Assembly (NCBI GenBank): GCA_021443235.1
Contig: JABUUJ010000009.1
Location: 16,583-23,453, forward strand
Direction: 5' to 3'
Source: Muribaculaceae bacterium
Lineage (GTDB): Bacteria; Bacteroidota; Bacteroidia; Bacteroidales; Muribaculaceae
DNA: 6,871 nt
Shown: piece by piece, positions 1 to 6,738 of the stretch
Numbering within the stretch: position 1 is the stretch's first letter
Layout of the letters: every line of letters begins with the position of its first letter
The notes under the pieces: model-generated
What the model was told of the DNA's origin: nothing
Seen by the model: the letters and a program-made list of their open reading frames with translations, nothing else
Databases searched by the model: none
Position numbers and translations under genes: made by a program

Positions 1-1850
1 GAGACAAGGTATCCTACGACGTATGCCGAGTTAAATCGAATGCCGCCTGGCTCGGAGAAGATGAGGTATCCCGTCCACCCAGGGTTGTCCATTCTAGAGT
101 CGAGAGAGTTGCCTACTGAGGTGAACCCTGAGGCGATGAACTTGTGCATATCCTCAGCGACGAGTAGCGAGTATTCAGGTTTTTGGTATATTCTCACTGC
201 GTAGGATATTGCGTCGTCGACGGGTTCCCAGTTGGCGGTGAAGCTGTCGCGGGTGACATTGGTGGCGGGCAGAGCCACGGGCGCTGGCGGCGGATCGGGG
301 ATATACTTAAAGCTGACCGTTCCATCGGCGTTGCGCTTGATTTTCTTGACGGGCTTGTCGAGGTTGGCTTTTTGGGATTGAAGCGTCATTGCTGGTGTTG
401 AGACGCTGGTGAGCTCGTCGTTGCCGTTATAAGGGTAGAGGTCGCCTGCCTGGTCCTCAAGGTTGAGGTAGTTGACACCGTAGTATCGGTCCATCCTGAG
501 CCAGTTGTCGGCTGGCACAGGGCTCATGCACTGAGTGTTGTAGCAGTTGACGGTGTTGTTTATCCAATAACTCTCGCGGTAGTGGACATGTGTGACCTGT
601 AGTCCTGAGGCATAGGCATACTCGTTCCAACCCGTTTGCTGCACGTTCTCGACGATGTAGTACTCGTCAACGTTGGGGCTGGTGATCTTGAAGGCTTCGC
701 CGCCGTCGGCAGCAGCTGTGATGGTGTAGTTGGTGCCAGCGACGGGCTCGCAGAGGATTTTCCATCCCATGTAGTCGCGCTCATAGGCGGTGTAGGCGCA
801 TGGAGTGTATCCGTCGTTGTTGTAGCACCCGTAGTCCATAAGACTCCACGAAGCCATGCCGAACTTCCCTGTGTAGTAGGTGTCGTAGAAGTCGGGGAGC
901 CCGATGCAGTGTGAGAACTCGTGGGCCATAGTGCCGACGCCGTCGATTTTGGAGAGGTCGCCGTATAGCTCGTTGAAGCAGGCGAATTTAGAGATTGTGA
1001 CACCGTCGATGGTGATGTTTTGCTGGTAGTCACTGCTGGCGAGGTCCCACTGGCAGGGCCACACCGAGTTGTCGCTGTCGGAGGCACGGCTTGATGCCTC
1101 GCCGTCGCCGGCATAGAGCACTATCACGACATCGCACACACCGTCGCCGTCGTTGTCATAACGCGACCAGTCGATGCTGTCGTTGGCCCCAAGGCAGGCC
1201 TCGGCGACCATCTGCCCTACCCCGACATCATATCCGTAGGAGTCGTTGCCGCCATAGGCAACACGGTTTTGCGACAGAGTGACCGGCCCGATGAGATCAA
1301 ACTGCGGCGTGAACTGCCCGAATGACTGGTCGCTGAAATACTTGAAGAGGCTGGGCTGTGTGGGGCTGCACAGCTGCGTGGTCCAGGTTGCCACGGGGTC
1401 GTTGCTTGTGAAGTGCTTGTCGTTGTAGTTGACCAGCACAACGGGGATGCGTGGCGAGCCAGTTGTGGGTACTTGCGTTTGCAACGTTGAGACCTTGTTG
1501 ATGCGGTTGCCTGTGCGTCGCTGCGCGTTGTAGACGGTGGCGGCGGTGATGCCAGCGGTGGCTTGCTCAACGTAGGCCGCCTCGTCGGTTGAGCGGTCGG
1601 CGGCATCGTGGGCCAGCATGGTGCTTGCACCCGTGCTGATGCGATAGCGGAAGTCGCCCGCCGCGTCGCGCAACAACAGCCTTCCGTCGTCCGACACATG
1701 ATTGTGATTCCACTCGTCGCCCTGAAGGGTGACATGAATTACTGTTCCGTCACTCTGAGTGAAAGAACGCACTGCAATTTTTGCAGGAATAGCTAATGAT
1801 GCTGCCCATGCCGCAATGCAGAGGCAAGCCGATAAACCAAATCGCTTCAT
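1..1850 (-). CDS. Secreted M6-family zinc metalloprotease with FnIII-like C-terminus, partial (C-terminus beyond left edge)
   Basis: The frame is open from the ATG at 1850 to the window edge: 616 full codons and no stop. Residues 1 to about 24 (MKRFGLSACLCIAAWAASLA...) form a Sec signal peptide. A propeptide-like segment follows, with GDEWNHN and DDGRLLL, typical of the M6 (immune inhibitor A-like) family. The catalytic domain runs from about residue 126 to 400. It has a DxDxDG-type metal-binding stretch (D232-N-D-G-D-G), the zinc motif HEFSHCIGLPD (H310, E311, H314, D320; HExxHxxGxxD), and a downstream SLMDYG (336-341) matching the family's Met-turn region. A proline-rich linker (about 518-524) leads into a fibronectin type III-like start (TANWEPVDDAISY). 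The segment after it, with GWTGYLIFSEPGG, resembles the jelly-roll modules seen in Bacteroidales surface proteins. The expected role is cleavage of extracellular protein, with the substrate unknown. A sorting domain such as a type IX tail could lie beyond the edge but cannot be seen. It has its own promoter and lies 194 bp downstream of the hydrolase gene, behind a terminator. Confidence 0.93.
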   Translation of the reverse strand, partial: MKRFGLSACLCIAAWAASLAIPAKIAVRSFTQSDGTVIHVTLQGDEWNHNHVSDDGRLLLRDAAGDFRYRISTGASTMLAHDAADRSTDEAAYVEQATAGITAATVYNAQRRTGNRINKVSTLQTQVPTTGSPRIPVVLVNYNDKHFTSNDPVATWTTQLCSPTQPSLFKYFSDQSFGQFTPQFDLIGPVTLSQNRVAYGGNDSYGYDVGVGQMVAEACLGANDSIDWSRYDNDGDGVCDVVIVLYAGDGEASSRASDSDNSVWPCQWDLASSDYQQNITIDGVTISKFACFNELYGDLSKIDGVGTMAHEFSHCIGLPDFYDTYYTGKFGMASWSLMDYGCYNNDGYTPCAYTAYERDYMGWKILCEPVAGTNYTITAAADGGEAFKITSPNVDEYYIVENVQQTGWNEYAYASGLQVTHVHYRESYWINNTVNCYNTQCMSPVPADNWLRMDRYYGVNYLNLEDQAGDLYPYNGNDELTSVSTPAMTLQSQKANLDKPVKKIKRNADGTVSFKYIPDPPPAPVALPATNVTRDSFTANWEPVDDAISYAVRIYQKPEYSLLVAEDMHKFIASGFTSVGNSLDSRMDNPGWTGYLIFSEPGGIRFNSAYVVGYLV

Positions 1851-1925
1851 AGTAGTTGATTCTTTGTAGGTAATTTTTAGCCCCAAAAGTTCATTAGGAT
1901 TTTGAACTATTTGGGTTTGATGGTA

Positions 1926-1957
1926 CAAATTTAACAAAAATAGGGCTCGTTTCCAAA
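1926..1957 (-). promoter_or_regulatory. Bacteroidales-type promoter of the M6 protease gene
   Basis: On the minus strand, TTTG (1957-1954) is followed by a 20-bp spacer and TAAATTTG (1933-1926). This is a full match to the Bacteroides -33 TTTG / -7 TAnnTTTG pattern. Transcription would start near 1920, leaving a leader of about 70 nt before the ATG at 1850. The leader has no Shine-Dalgarno sequence, which is normal in this group. The -33 TTTG is itself the end of a second TAAATTTG (1961-1954). Confidence 0.65.
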
Positions 1958-1988
1958 TTTATAGGCAAAAAAGTGTGATTTTCGACTA

Positions 1989-2024
1989 AAAAATGGCTCA
2001 CACCTTTCGATGTGAGCCATTTTT
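1989..2024 (-). terminator. Intrinsic terminator after the GHL10 hydrolase gene
   Basis: A perfect 10-bp stem (ATGGCTCACA at 1993-2002 with TGTGAGCCAT at 2011-2020) encloses an 8-nt loop. It is flanked by A and T runs that extend the pairing and give a U-tract on the minus-strand transcript. It starts about 20 nt past the stop at 2045. Its symmetry means it could also stop plus-strand transcripts. It separates the hydrolase from the protease gene, whose promoter begins about 30 bp further on. Confidence 0.9.
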
Positions 2025-2044
2025 AGGGTTATTTTATTACAATT

Positions 2045-3550
2045 TTACTGAATTGTGGTGGGTTGCGACTCGTTATTGCAACGATCGACTGCGGTTACCG
2101 CATAGACCCACTTGGTCTTATCCTTTTTGTCGACTGGTATCTTTAAGCTCTTCATACCAGTGATTTTCAGGATGTTGTTGGAGTTCTCGATGTCGAGGGG
2201 CTCGCCTTGCTTCACGCGATAAACCACATATCGCACCGCCTGCTGCATGGGGTCGGTGGTGGCGGGGGCTTCCCACATCAGCGTTACCTCGGTTTTGGTG
2301 CTCGAGATGGTGAGATTCTTTACGGCCTCGGGAGCTTTGACGTCGATCCACCTATAGGGCTGGATGAGTGCGGGGGTGCTTTGGTGGGTGGTTTGGAGCG
2401 AGTCCATTACGCCCTTGTAGTTGCGCGTGATGGAGTAGGCAGGCCACCAGCATGGTCCCTGGATGTATTTGCACTCGCGGTTGATGCGTGTGCGGTGGTC
2501 GAGTTGCGTGGGGTTGAGCGTGTCGCCATTCTCGGCGGCTATGTCGCGGTGATCCATCACGTTGTTGACGCTGGTGCCTATGTACATGTGTCGTCCGTTG
2601 GCGTGCTGGTCCCACCAGTGGGTGAGTGTGAGACAGTTGGCTCGTGGGTGGTCAAGTTCCCAGTAGAGCTGCGGCACCATGTAGTCGACCCATCCCAGTG
2701 CAGTCCATCGCGGGCAGTCGGCATAGAGTTTGTCGTAGCATTGCAGTGCTCGTGTGTCGCTGCCGTTGACGTCGTCGGTCTTGTTGCGCCACACGCCGAA
2801 TGGGCTGATGCCGAATTGCACCCAAGGCTTGAGCTCGACGAGTGTATTGTGGAGTTTCTCGATGAGTTTGTCCACGTTGGCGCGTCGCCAGTCGCCACGG
2901 TCCCAGCCTTGTCCGTACTTGGCATAGGAGGCGTCGTCGGGGAAGTCAACGCCCTCGACGGGATAGGGATAGAAGTAGTCGTCCATGTGGATGGCGTCGA
3001 CGTCATAGCGAGTGATAATGTCGCGCACCACCTTGTCGATGAAGTCGCGGCACTCGGGCAGACCTGGGTCGAAATAGATTTTTCCGTCGGCATATTTCAG
3101 GAACCACTCGGGGTGCTCGTAGTAGATGTGTCCCGGGGCGGGCTTGTCGTTTTTGTCGCTGGTCACGCGATAGGGGTTGATCCATGCGTGGAGCTCCATG
3201 CCGCGCTTGTGAGCCTCGTCGATCATAAACTGCAGGGGGTCCCACATAGGGTTGGGCGCCTTGCCTGCCTCGCCCGAGATCCAACGGCTCCAGGGCTCAA
3301 GTTTGCTCACATAGGCGGCATCGGCCTGTGGTCGAATTTGCCACACGATGGCGTTGATGCCTGCTGCCTCGAGCTTGTCGAGCTGGTCGATGAGATAGGC
3401 TTGGTTTTCGGCCGTTGACTGCATGGCATACTGTTTTTGCCCGATGATGTGCATCCACGCGCCACGGAATTCACGCTTGGGGTTTTGTGCCACTGAGCCA
3501 AGGGCAACGAGCGCCGCCAGGGCTGGCATGAGAAGTTTAATCGCTTTCAT
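2045..3550 (-). CDS. Secreted glycoside hydrolase of the GHL10 (DUF187/PF02638) family with C-terminal FnIII domain
   Basis: The 501-residue protein starts with a signal peptide (MKAIKLLMPALAALVALGSVA, cleavage likely after A21). The GHL10 TIM-barrel spans about residues 27-400: FRGAW (28-32), VWQIRPQADAAY (69-80), HAWINPYR (121-128), HMDDYFYP (188-195), SPFGVWR (249-255) and DYMVPQLYW (289-297). These are the conserved strand-end motifs of the family. The acidic pair D190/D191 is a likely active-site element by family pattern, which I infer and have not shown. The C-terminal part, about 406-501, is a fibronectin type III domain (KNLTISSTKTEVTLMWEAP). The best-studied relative, E. coli DigH, cleaves peptidoglycan glycan strands stripped of stem peptides. 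The same substrate is plausible here, but another glycan cannot be excluded. The gene is monocistronic, with a promoter upstream and a terminator downstream. Length is normal for the family plus one FnIII module. Confidence 0.93.
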   Translation of the reverse strand: MKAIKLLMPALAALVALGSVAQNPKREFRGAWMHIIGQKQYAMQSTAENQAYLIDQLDKLEAAGINAIVWQIRPQADAAYVSKLEPWSRWISGEAGKAPNPMWDPLQFMIDEAHKRGMELHAWINPYRVTSDKNDKPAPGHIYYEHPEWFLKYADGKIYFDPGLPECRDFIDKVVRDIITRYDVDAIHMDDYFYPYPVEGVDFPDDASYAKYGQGWDRGDWRRANVDKLIEKLHNTLVELKPWVQFGISPFGVWRNKTDDVNGSDTRALQCYDKLYADCPRWTALGWVDYMVPQLYWELDHPRANCLTLTHWWDQHANGRHMYIGTSVNNVMDHRDIAAENGDTLNPTQLDHRTRINRECKYIQGPCWWPAYSITRNYKGVMDSLQTTHQSTPALIQPYRWIDVKAPEAVKNLTISSTKTEVTLMWEAPATTDPMQQAVRYVVYRVKQGEPLDIENSNNILKITGMKSLKIPVDKKDKTKWVYAVTAVDRCNNESQPTTIQ

Positions 3551-3595
3551 AATGGTTACTGAGGTTGTAAATAGGTTATTATAATTGTTTTACTG

Positions 3596-3627
3596 CAAAT
3601 TTAGCAACTTTTTCGGCAAAAAACAAC
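3596..3627 (-). promoter_or_regulatory. Bacteroidales-type promoter of the GHL10 gene
   Basis: The minus strand carries TAAATTTG (3603-3596), a full TAnnTTTG match. A 20-bp spacer precedes it, and upstream of that is GTTG (3627-3624), a 3-of-4 match to the -33 TTTG element. Transcription would begin near 3590, giving a leader of about 40 nt before the ATG at 3550. The spacer and -33 region coincide with a perfect inverted repeat at 3609-3642. Confidence 0.6.
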
Positions 3628-3642
3628 ATTCTTGCCGAAAAA
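3609..3642. promoter_or_regulatory. Perfect 11-bp inverted repeat over the GHL10 promoter (candidate operator)
   Basis: TTTTTCGGCAA (3609-3619) and TTGCCGAAAAA (3632-3642) are exact reverse complements separated by 12 bp. The left arm lies in the promoter spacer and the -33 element lies in the loop. On either strand the arms begin with T and end with A, with no T-run after the stem. That is the wrong arrangement for an intrinsic terminator of the upstream ATPase gene. A protein-binding operator for the hydrolase promoter is the simplest reading, but no regulator is visible here. Confidence 0.5.
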
Positions 3643-3686
3643 TCGCAAAAAACGCAAAAAAGTAAAACGGCCAAATCAGATTGTGA

Positions 3687-4856
3687 TTACCACATCATGC
3701 CAATGAGCCACAGCGGTATCGCATTGCCGGCGGTATAGTCGGTATTGTCGCGCAATAAATAGTCAGCACTTTTGGGAACCTTGCTCTTGCCTGCCACCTC
3801 AACCGTAAACTCCACGCCCTGCCTTTGCACTCTGAAATCTCCTTTGGTCTCATCTTTTACAGCATACACGTCATAACCTGCTTGCTTGAAGCAACATGCT
3901 ATGTAGGCTTCCCGCTCCGTACCTATATTAGCCTGCAGAACTGAGTAGGCACATGGGTCGGAAAACAATATTTTCGCCCCAGTGCTTCGTGCTTTGTTAT
4001 CGTTAGGATAACGCACTACACGCAGCAACTCGATGTGCTCCATCACAAAAATCAGCTGATACAGTTTGTCGGTACCCACGCACCAGTCGGTGCACAACGA
4101 TTTAACTTGTAAACGAGGTATGCTCGCATTGGCAAGAGAACCAATGATAGCACGCATCACGCGTAAATTATTATCGTTGACACTGGGCACAAAGAACGGA
4201 ATATCCTTATCAATTACCTTGTCGAGGATACCCATATATCTCAGTTCAAAATCGCCTTCTTGGTAAAAGGGGCGTGTGCCATGAGCGCGATATTGCTGGA
4301 AAAGATTTAGCAATGTTGCGTCGGGGGAGACAGGTAAATGATTGTCGCCCAACGTATAAATAGGATATTTCTCACCTGTTTCCAAATACAGGAATTCCCT
4401 GAACGATAGCATCGGCATTTTGATGCTAACAAAGCGTCGCGACAGGTCGCCACCACCATTTCGCAGAACCAGCGAAGATGAGTCTGACACCCATATATTC
4501 TTATCGGGGAAATCGTCGGATAAAGCCTTAAGGTGAAAACTCCAATTAGCGGCAAAATGGACCTCGTCGATAATGACACCCTCATAACCTCTCATGAAGA
4601 TGTCTGACACAAGATCATAAAGGGGCTCGTTGATTAGCTTTGGGTTATCGGCCGAAAAGTATATCATTCGCTTGTCTTGCGAGTGATGCAGTAAAAAAGT
4701 AGTTTTCCCACAGCCACGCACGCCACTCAGCATTAACGTGCGGGGCAGCGACTGAGACTCGCTATACTCGGTTGTGAAAAGACGCAATCTTTTTGGCATA
4801 GCCGCAATGCGGCGTTGCATTGCCATTATCAGATTTTGAAGAATCTCGTTTGTCAT
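3687..4856 (-). CDS. AAA_14-type ATPase with nuclease-like C-terminal region (DUF4143-type architecture)
   Basis: With the start at 4856 the protein has 389 residues and no signal peptide or membrane segment. Walker A is GVRGCGKT (45-52, K51). Walker B is GVIIDEV (93-99, D97/E98). A sensor-like IWVSDSSS (121-128) is followed by LSRRFVSIKMPMLSFREFL (138-156), the signature stretch of AAA_14 ATPases. The C-terminal region has GDFRV (339-343) and EFTVEVAGKSK (349-359). This D...E..K spacing resembles the PD-(D/E)XK-like fold common in these proteins, though the match is loose. Cellular role and target are unknown for the family. A longer reading frame begins at a GTG at 4910, but a promoter-like -7 box lies at 4872-4879 inside that extension, so the ATG at 4856 is preferred. 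Base composition differs from its neighbours: two 60-base blocks I counted were 43% and 47% GC, against 58% and 60% in the flanking genes. This suggests acquisition by transfer. Confidence 0.88.
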   Translation of the reverse strand: MTNEILQNLIMAMQRRIAAMPKRLRLFTTEYSESQSLPRTLMLSGVRGCGKTTFLLHHSQDKRMIYFSADNPKLINEPLYDLVSDIFMRGYEGVIIDEVHFAANWSFHLKALSDDFPDKNIWVSDSSSLVLRNGGGDLSRRFVSIKMPMLSFREFLYLETGEKYPIYTLGDNHLPVSPDATLLNLFQQYRAHGTRPFYQEGDFELRYMGILDKVIDKDIPFFVPSVNDNNLRVMRAIIGSLANASIPRLQVKSLCTDWCVGTDKLYQLIFVMEHIELLRVVRYPNDNKARSTGAKILFSDPCAYSVLQANIGTEREAYIACCFKQAGYDVYAVKDETKGDFRVQRQGVEFTVEVAGKSKVPKSADYLLRDNTDYTAGNAIPLWLIGMMW

Positions 4857-4871
4857 AGTTTCTTTTTGCCG

Positions 4872-4905
4872 CAAAGATAATAAAAATTCCTGATACAGGA
4901 ACAAA
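4872..4905 (-). promoter_or_regulatory. Promoter of the ATPase gene, with a palindrome in its spacer
   Basis: TATCTTTG (4879-4872, minus strand) matches the TAnnTTTG -7 box exactly. TTTG (4905-4902) lies 22 bp upstream, slightly longer than the usual 19-21 bp. Transcription would start near 4866, giving a very short leader of about 10 nt to the ATG at 4856. The first TTCCT-N5-AGGAA palindrome (4887-4901) fills the spacer, so a protein bound there should block RNA polymerase. Confidence 0.6.
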
Positions 4906-4966
4906 ATCACTAATTAAATTCCTATTTCAGGAACATTTTGCCCGATTTTGTTCCTATGACAGGAAC
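4887..4966. repeat. Array of three phased palindromes, TTCCT-N5-AGGAA, period 32 bp
   Basis: Three copies start at 4887 (TTCCTGATACAGGAA), 4919 (TTCCTATTTCAGGAA) and 4951 (TTCCTATGACAGGAA). Each is followed by C, giving 16-bp units separated by two 16-bp spacers (4903-4918 and 4935-4950) of unrelated sequence. The full consensus is TTCCTRNNNCAGGAAC. The exact 32-bp period is about three helical turns, so bound dimers would face the same side of the DNA. The first copy lies inside the ATPase promoter and the other two extend upstream, as expected for cooperative repressor or autoregulator binding. Confidence 0.8.
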
Positions 4967-4996
4967 CATTACCAATATTAACAGCCCAATAAATGC

Positions 4997-5030
4997 AAAA
5001 AAGTCCTCGTTGCCGTGTGGCAGCGAGGAC
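4997..5030 (-). terminator. Intrinsic terminator after the inositol phosphate synthase gene
   Basis: The minus-strand transcript folds GTCCTCGCTGCC (5030-5019) against GGCAACGAGGAC (5014-5003), a 12-bp stem with one G-U pair and a 4-nt loop. It is followed directly by six Ts (5002-4997). It begins about 26 nt past the stop codon at 5057. It isolates this gene from the ATPase gene downstream. Confidence 0.93.
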
Positions 5031-5056
5031 GGTGGTTATAGATGAATTGATAGGGG

Positions 5057-6364
5057 TTAGTCGATTTCTTCGTCGGCCTCATATCCACCCATCTCGCGGA
5101 TGGCGTTCTTGAGCATCACATACTGCTGGAAGAGGTGGTTAACGGGCACCTCGTCCTTAGTATAGTCGTGCTGCGGGCTCTTGAGGAAGAAGCTGAGGAA
5201 GCGCTGAGTGCCCCAGCGGCCGGCGCGGTGAGCGAGGTCGATGAGCAAGCACAGGTCGAGACACAGGGGAGCTGCGAGGATAGAGTCGCGGCACAGGAAG
5301 TTGATCTTGATCTGCATGGGGTAGCCCATCCATCCGAAGATGTCGATGTTGTCCCAGCCCTCCTTGTTGTCGTTGCGGGGAGGATAGTAGTTGATGCGCA
5401 CCTTGTGGTAGTAATCGGTGTAGAGGTCGGGCTGCTTCTCGGCAACGAGGATTGACTCGAGTGTAGAGAGCTTAGAAACCTCCTTGGTGCGGAAGTTGGC
5501 GGGCTCATCGAGCACGAGGCCGTCGCGGTTGCCCAGGATGTTGGTAGAGAACCAGCCGTTGAGGCCGAGCATACGGGTGCCGATGATGGGTGCGAAGCCA
5601 CTCTTCACGAGAGTCTGACCGGTCTTGAAGTCCTTGCCGGCGATGGGCAGTTGCTTCTTCTCGGCGAGTTCCCACATAGCGGGGATGTCGACGGTAGTGT
5701 TGGGAGCGCCCATAACGAAGGGGGCGTCCTCCATGAGAGCGGCGTAGGCGTAGCACATCGAGGGAGCGATGCGTGCGGTGTCGTTGTCTTTCATAGCCTT
5801 CTCAAGGTCGGCGAGACGTCCGTGCACCTCCATGTCGGGAGCCACGTAGATTTCGGTTGATGCGGCCCAGAGCACGACGATGCGGTCGGCGCCGCTTTGT
5901 GCCTTGAAGTTGCGGATATCCTCACGGATAGCCTCGGCCATTTCCCAGCGAGTAGCGACATTCTTCACATTGTCGCCATCGAGACGCTTAGCGTAGTTTT
6001 TGTCGAAGCCAGCCTTGAGGGGCTTGATAGCCTCGAGCTCGTCCTTAACGGGATTGATGTCTTTTTCCTTGAGCACCTCGGCGTTGATGGCGCTTTCATA
6101 AGCGTTGGCGGGATAAACGTCCCAAGCGGCGAAGACGATGTCGTTGAGGCTGGGCATCGACACGATCTCATTTACCTTGAGATACTTCTTGTCGGCGCCG
6201 CGTCCCACGCGGATCTTGTCGTATTGAGTTGTTGAACCAACAGGCTTAGCCAAGCCTTTGCGTGCCATGAGTACGCCAGTGATGAAAGTGGTGCTGACAG
6301 CACCGAGACCGACTACCATAATACCGAGTTTACCGGTAGCGGGTTTTGCGATTTGATTTGCCAT
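5057..6364 (-). CDS. ino1: myo-Inositol-1-phosphate synthase (inositol-3-phosphate synthase, EC 5.5.1.4)
   Basis: This NAD-dependent cytoplasmic enzyme converts glucose 6-phosphate to 1D-myo-inositol 3-phosphate. In Bacteroides this step feeds inositol-lipid synthesis. The 435-residue length is normal for the bacterial family. The N-terminal Rossmann motif is GLGAVSTT (19-26). Further family hallmarks are WAASTE (166-171), GAPNTTVDIP (219-228), GKDFKTGQT (243-251), GFAPIIGTRMLGLNGW (256-271), NILGNRDG (275-282), and KINFLCRDSILAAPLCLDL (353-371) in the catalytic/tetramerisation domain. K247 and K254 are candidate catalytic or phosphate-binding lysines by family pattern. The ATG at 6364 follows an A/T-rich leader (TAAATTAAAATT) with no Shine-Dalgarno sequence. 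The gene stands alone: a terminator follows it, and the 507 bp upstream carry no gene. No lipid-pathway partner lies inside this window. The symbol follows general usage for the family. Confidence 0.96.
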   Translation of the reverse strand: MANQIAKPATGKLGIMVVGLGAVSTTFITGVLMARKGLAKPVGSTTQYDKIRVGRGADKKYLKVNEIVSMPSLNDIVFAAWDVYPANAYESAINAEVLKEKDINPVKDELEAIKPLKAGFDKNYAKRLDGDNVKNVATRWEMAEAIREDIRNFKAQSGADRIVVLWAASTEIYVAPDMEVHGRLADLEKAMKDNDTARIAPSMCYAYAALMEDAPFVMGAPNTTVDIPAMWELAEKKQLPIAGKDFKTGQTLVKSGFAPIIGTRMLGLNGWFSTNILGNRDGLVLDEPANFRTKEVSKLSTLESILVAEKQPDLYTDYYHKVRINYYPPRNDNKEGWDNIDIFGWMGYPMQIKINFLCRDSILAAPLCLDLCLLIDLAHRAGRWGTQRFLSFFLKSPQHDYTKDEVPVNHLFQQYVMLKNAIREMGGYEADEEID

Positions 6365-6423
6365 AATTTTAATTTATGAATAATGTATTTTATATTCTTA
6401 TCTACTGCGTCGTAAAGACGTGG

Positions 6424-6454
6424 CAAAAGTACAAACTTTTTCCCTACTAAAAAA
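6424..6454 (-). promoter_or_regulatory. Promoter of the inositol phosphate synthase gene
   Basis: TACTTTTG (6431-6424, minus strand) matches the TAnnTTTG -7 box. A 19-bp spacer precedes it, and upstream is TTTT (6454-6451), a 3-of-4 match to the -33 TTTG. Transcription would begin near 6418 with a leader of about 54 nt. Confidence 0.6.
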
Positions 6455-6658
6455 GAAAATAGTGTAAACTTTCAGTTAAAGACTATTAAATTATGGGGGT
6501 GATATATAATTTAACTTAATTTTCACATACCAATGTGTGTTTTTAGTAAATATAAGCAAATTGGGCAAATCGCAAAAGCACCGATTTTTGGCAAAAAAAT
6601 GCACTTATTTTGGAAATGTGACTGTTGCTTTGCGGTGGTGGGTGCACACAGGTTATAA
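6455..6658. other. AT-rich intergenic region without a recognisable gene
   Basis: This stretch upstream of the inositol phosphate synthase promoter is AT-rich. It contains only a weak short hairpin (CACAT at 6523-6527 with ATGTG at about 6532-6536). I see no coding region, RNA gene or convincing plus-strand promoter in it. Confidence 0.6.
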
Positions 6659-6694
6659 TCTCATGGGGATTTATAGGATTTTGGCTTCGCGTCG
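6659..6694 (+). repeat. Intergenic repeat, copy 1
   Basis: This unit starts TCTCATGGGGATTTATAGG and ends GGCTTCGCGTCG. It recurs at 6764-6808 with one base change and a 9-bp length difference. The terminal 12-mer GGCTTCGCGTCG also occurs alone at 6739-6750. The only plus-strand reading frame here (6625-6843) translates to a low-complexity product that mirrors the repeat, so it is not called a gene. Confidence 0.75.
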
Positions 6695-6738
6695 GTGAGG
6701 GGGGTAAAGTTTATTGTTTAGAGTTTATAGTTTATAGA

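Noticed and set aside
560..1735. Minus-strand reading frames in other phases within the protease gene
   Set aside because: They lie inside the continuous M6 frame, which has signal peptide, zinc motif and Met-turn. Their translations are S/T/P-rich shadows.
1824..1850. Lipoprotein signal (LSAC at residues 6-9) in the M6 protease
   Set aside because: The cysteine comes too early: only eight residues precede it and there is no proper hydrophobic core before it. An ordinary Sec signal peptide fits better.
2207..3418. Long plus-strand reading frame (403 codons) opposite the GHL10 gene
   Set aside because: It is fully antisense to a gene with clear family motifs. The translation is low-complexity and rich in V, G and H, with no recognisable domain, as expected from the codon bias of the real gene.
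3674..3688. Possible terminator of the ATPase gene (AATCA/TGATT hairpin followed by T-rich DNA)
   Set aside because: The 5-bp stem is AT-rich, overlaps the stop codon and lacks a G/C core. No convincing intrinsic terminator is seen for this gene.
4887..4966. CRISPR-like array (three 16-bp repeats with two 16-bp spacers)
   Set aside because: Repeats and spacers are far too short, the repeats are palindromic operators in form, the first lies inside a promoter, and no cas genes are present.
6523..6545. Plus-strand terminator-like hairpin CACAT/ATGTG followed by Ts
   Set aside because: The stem is only 5 bp and weak, and there is no plus-strand gene upstream for it to serve.
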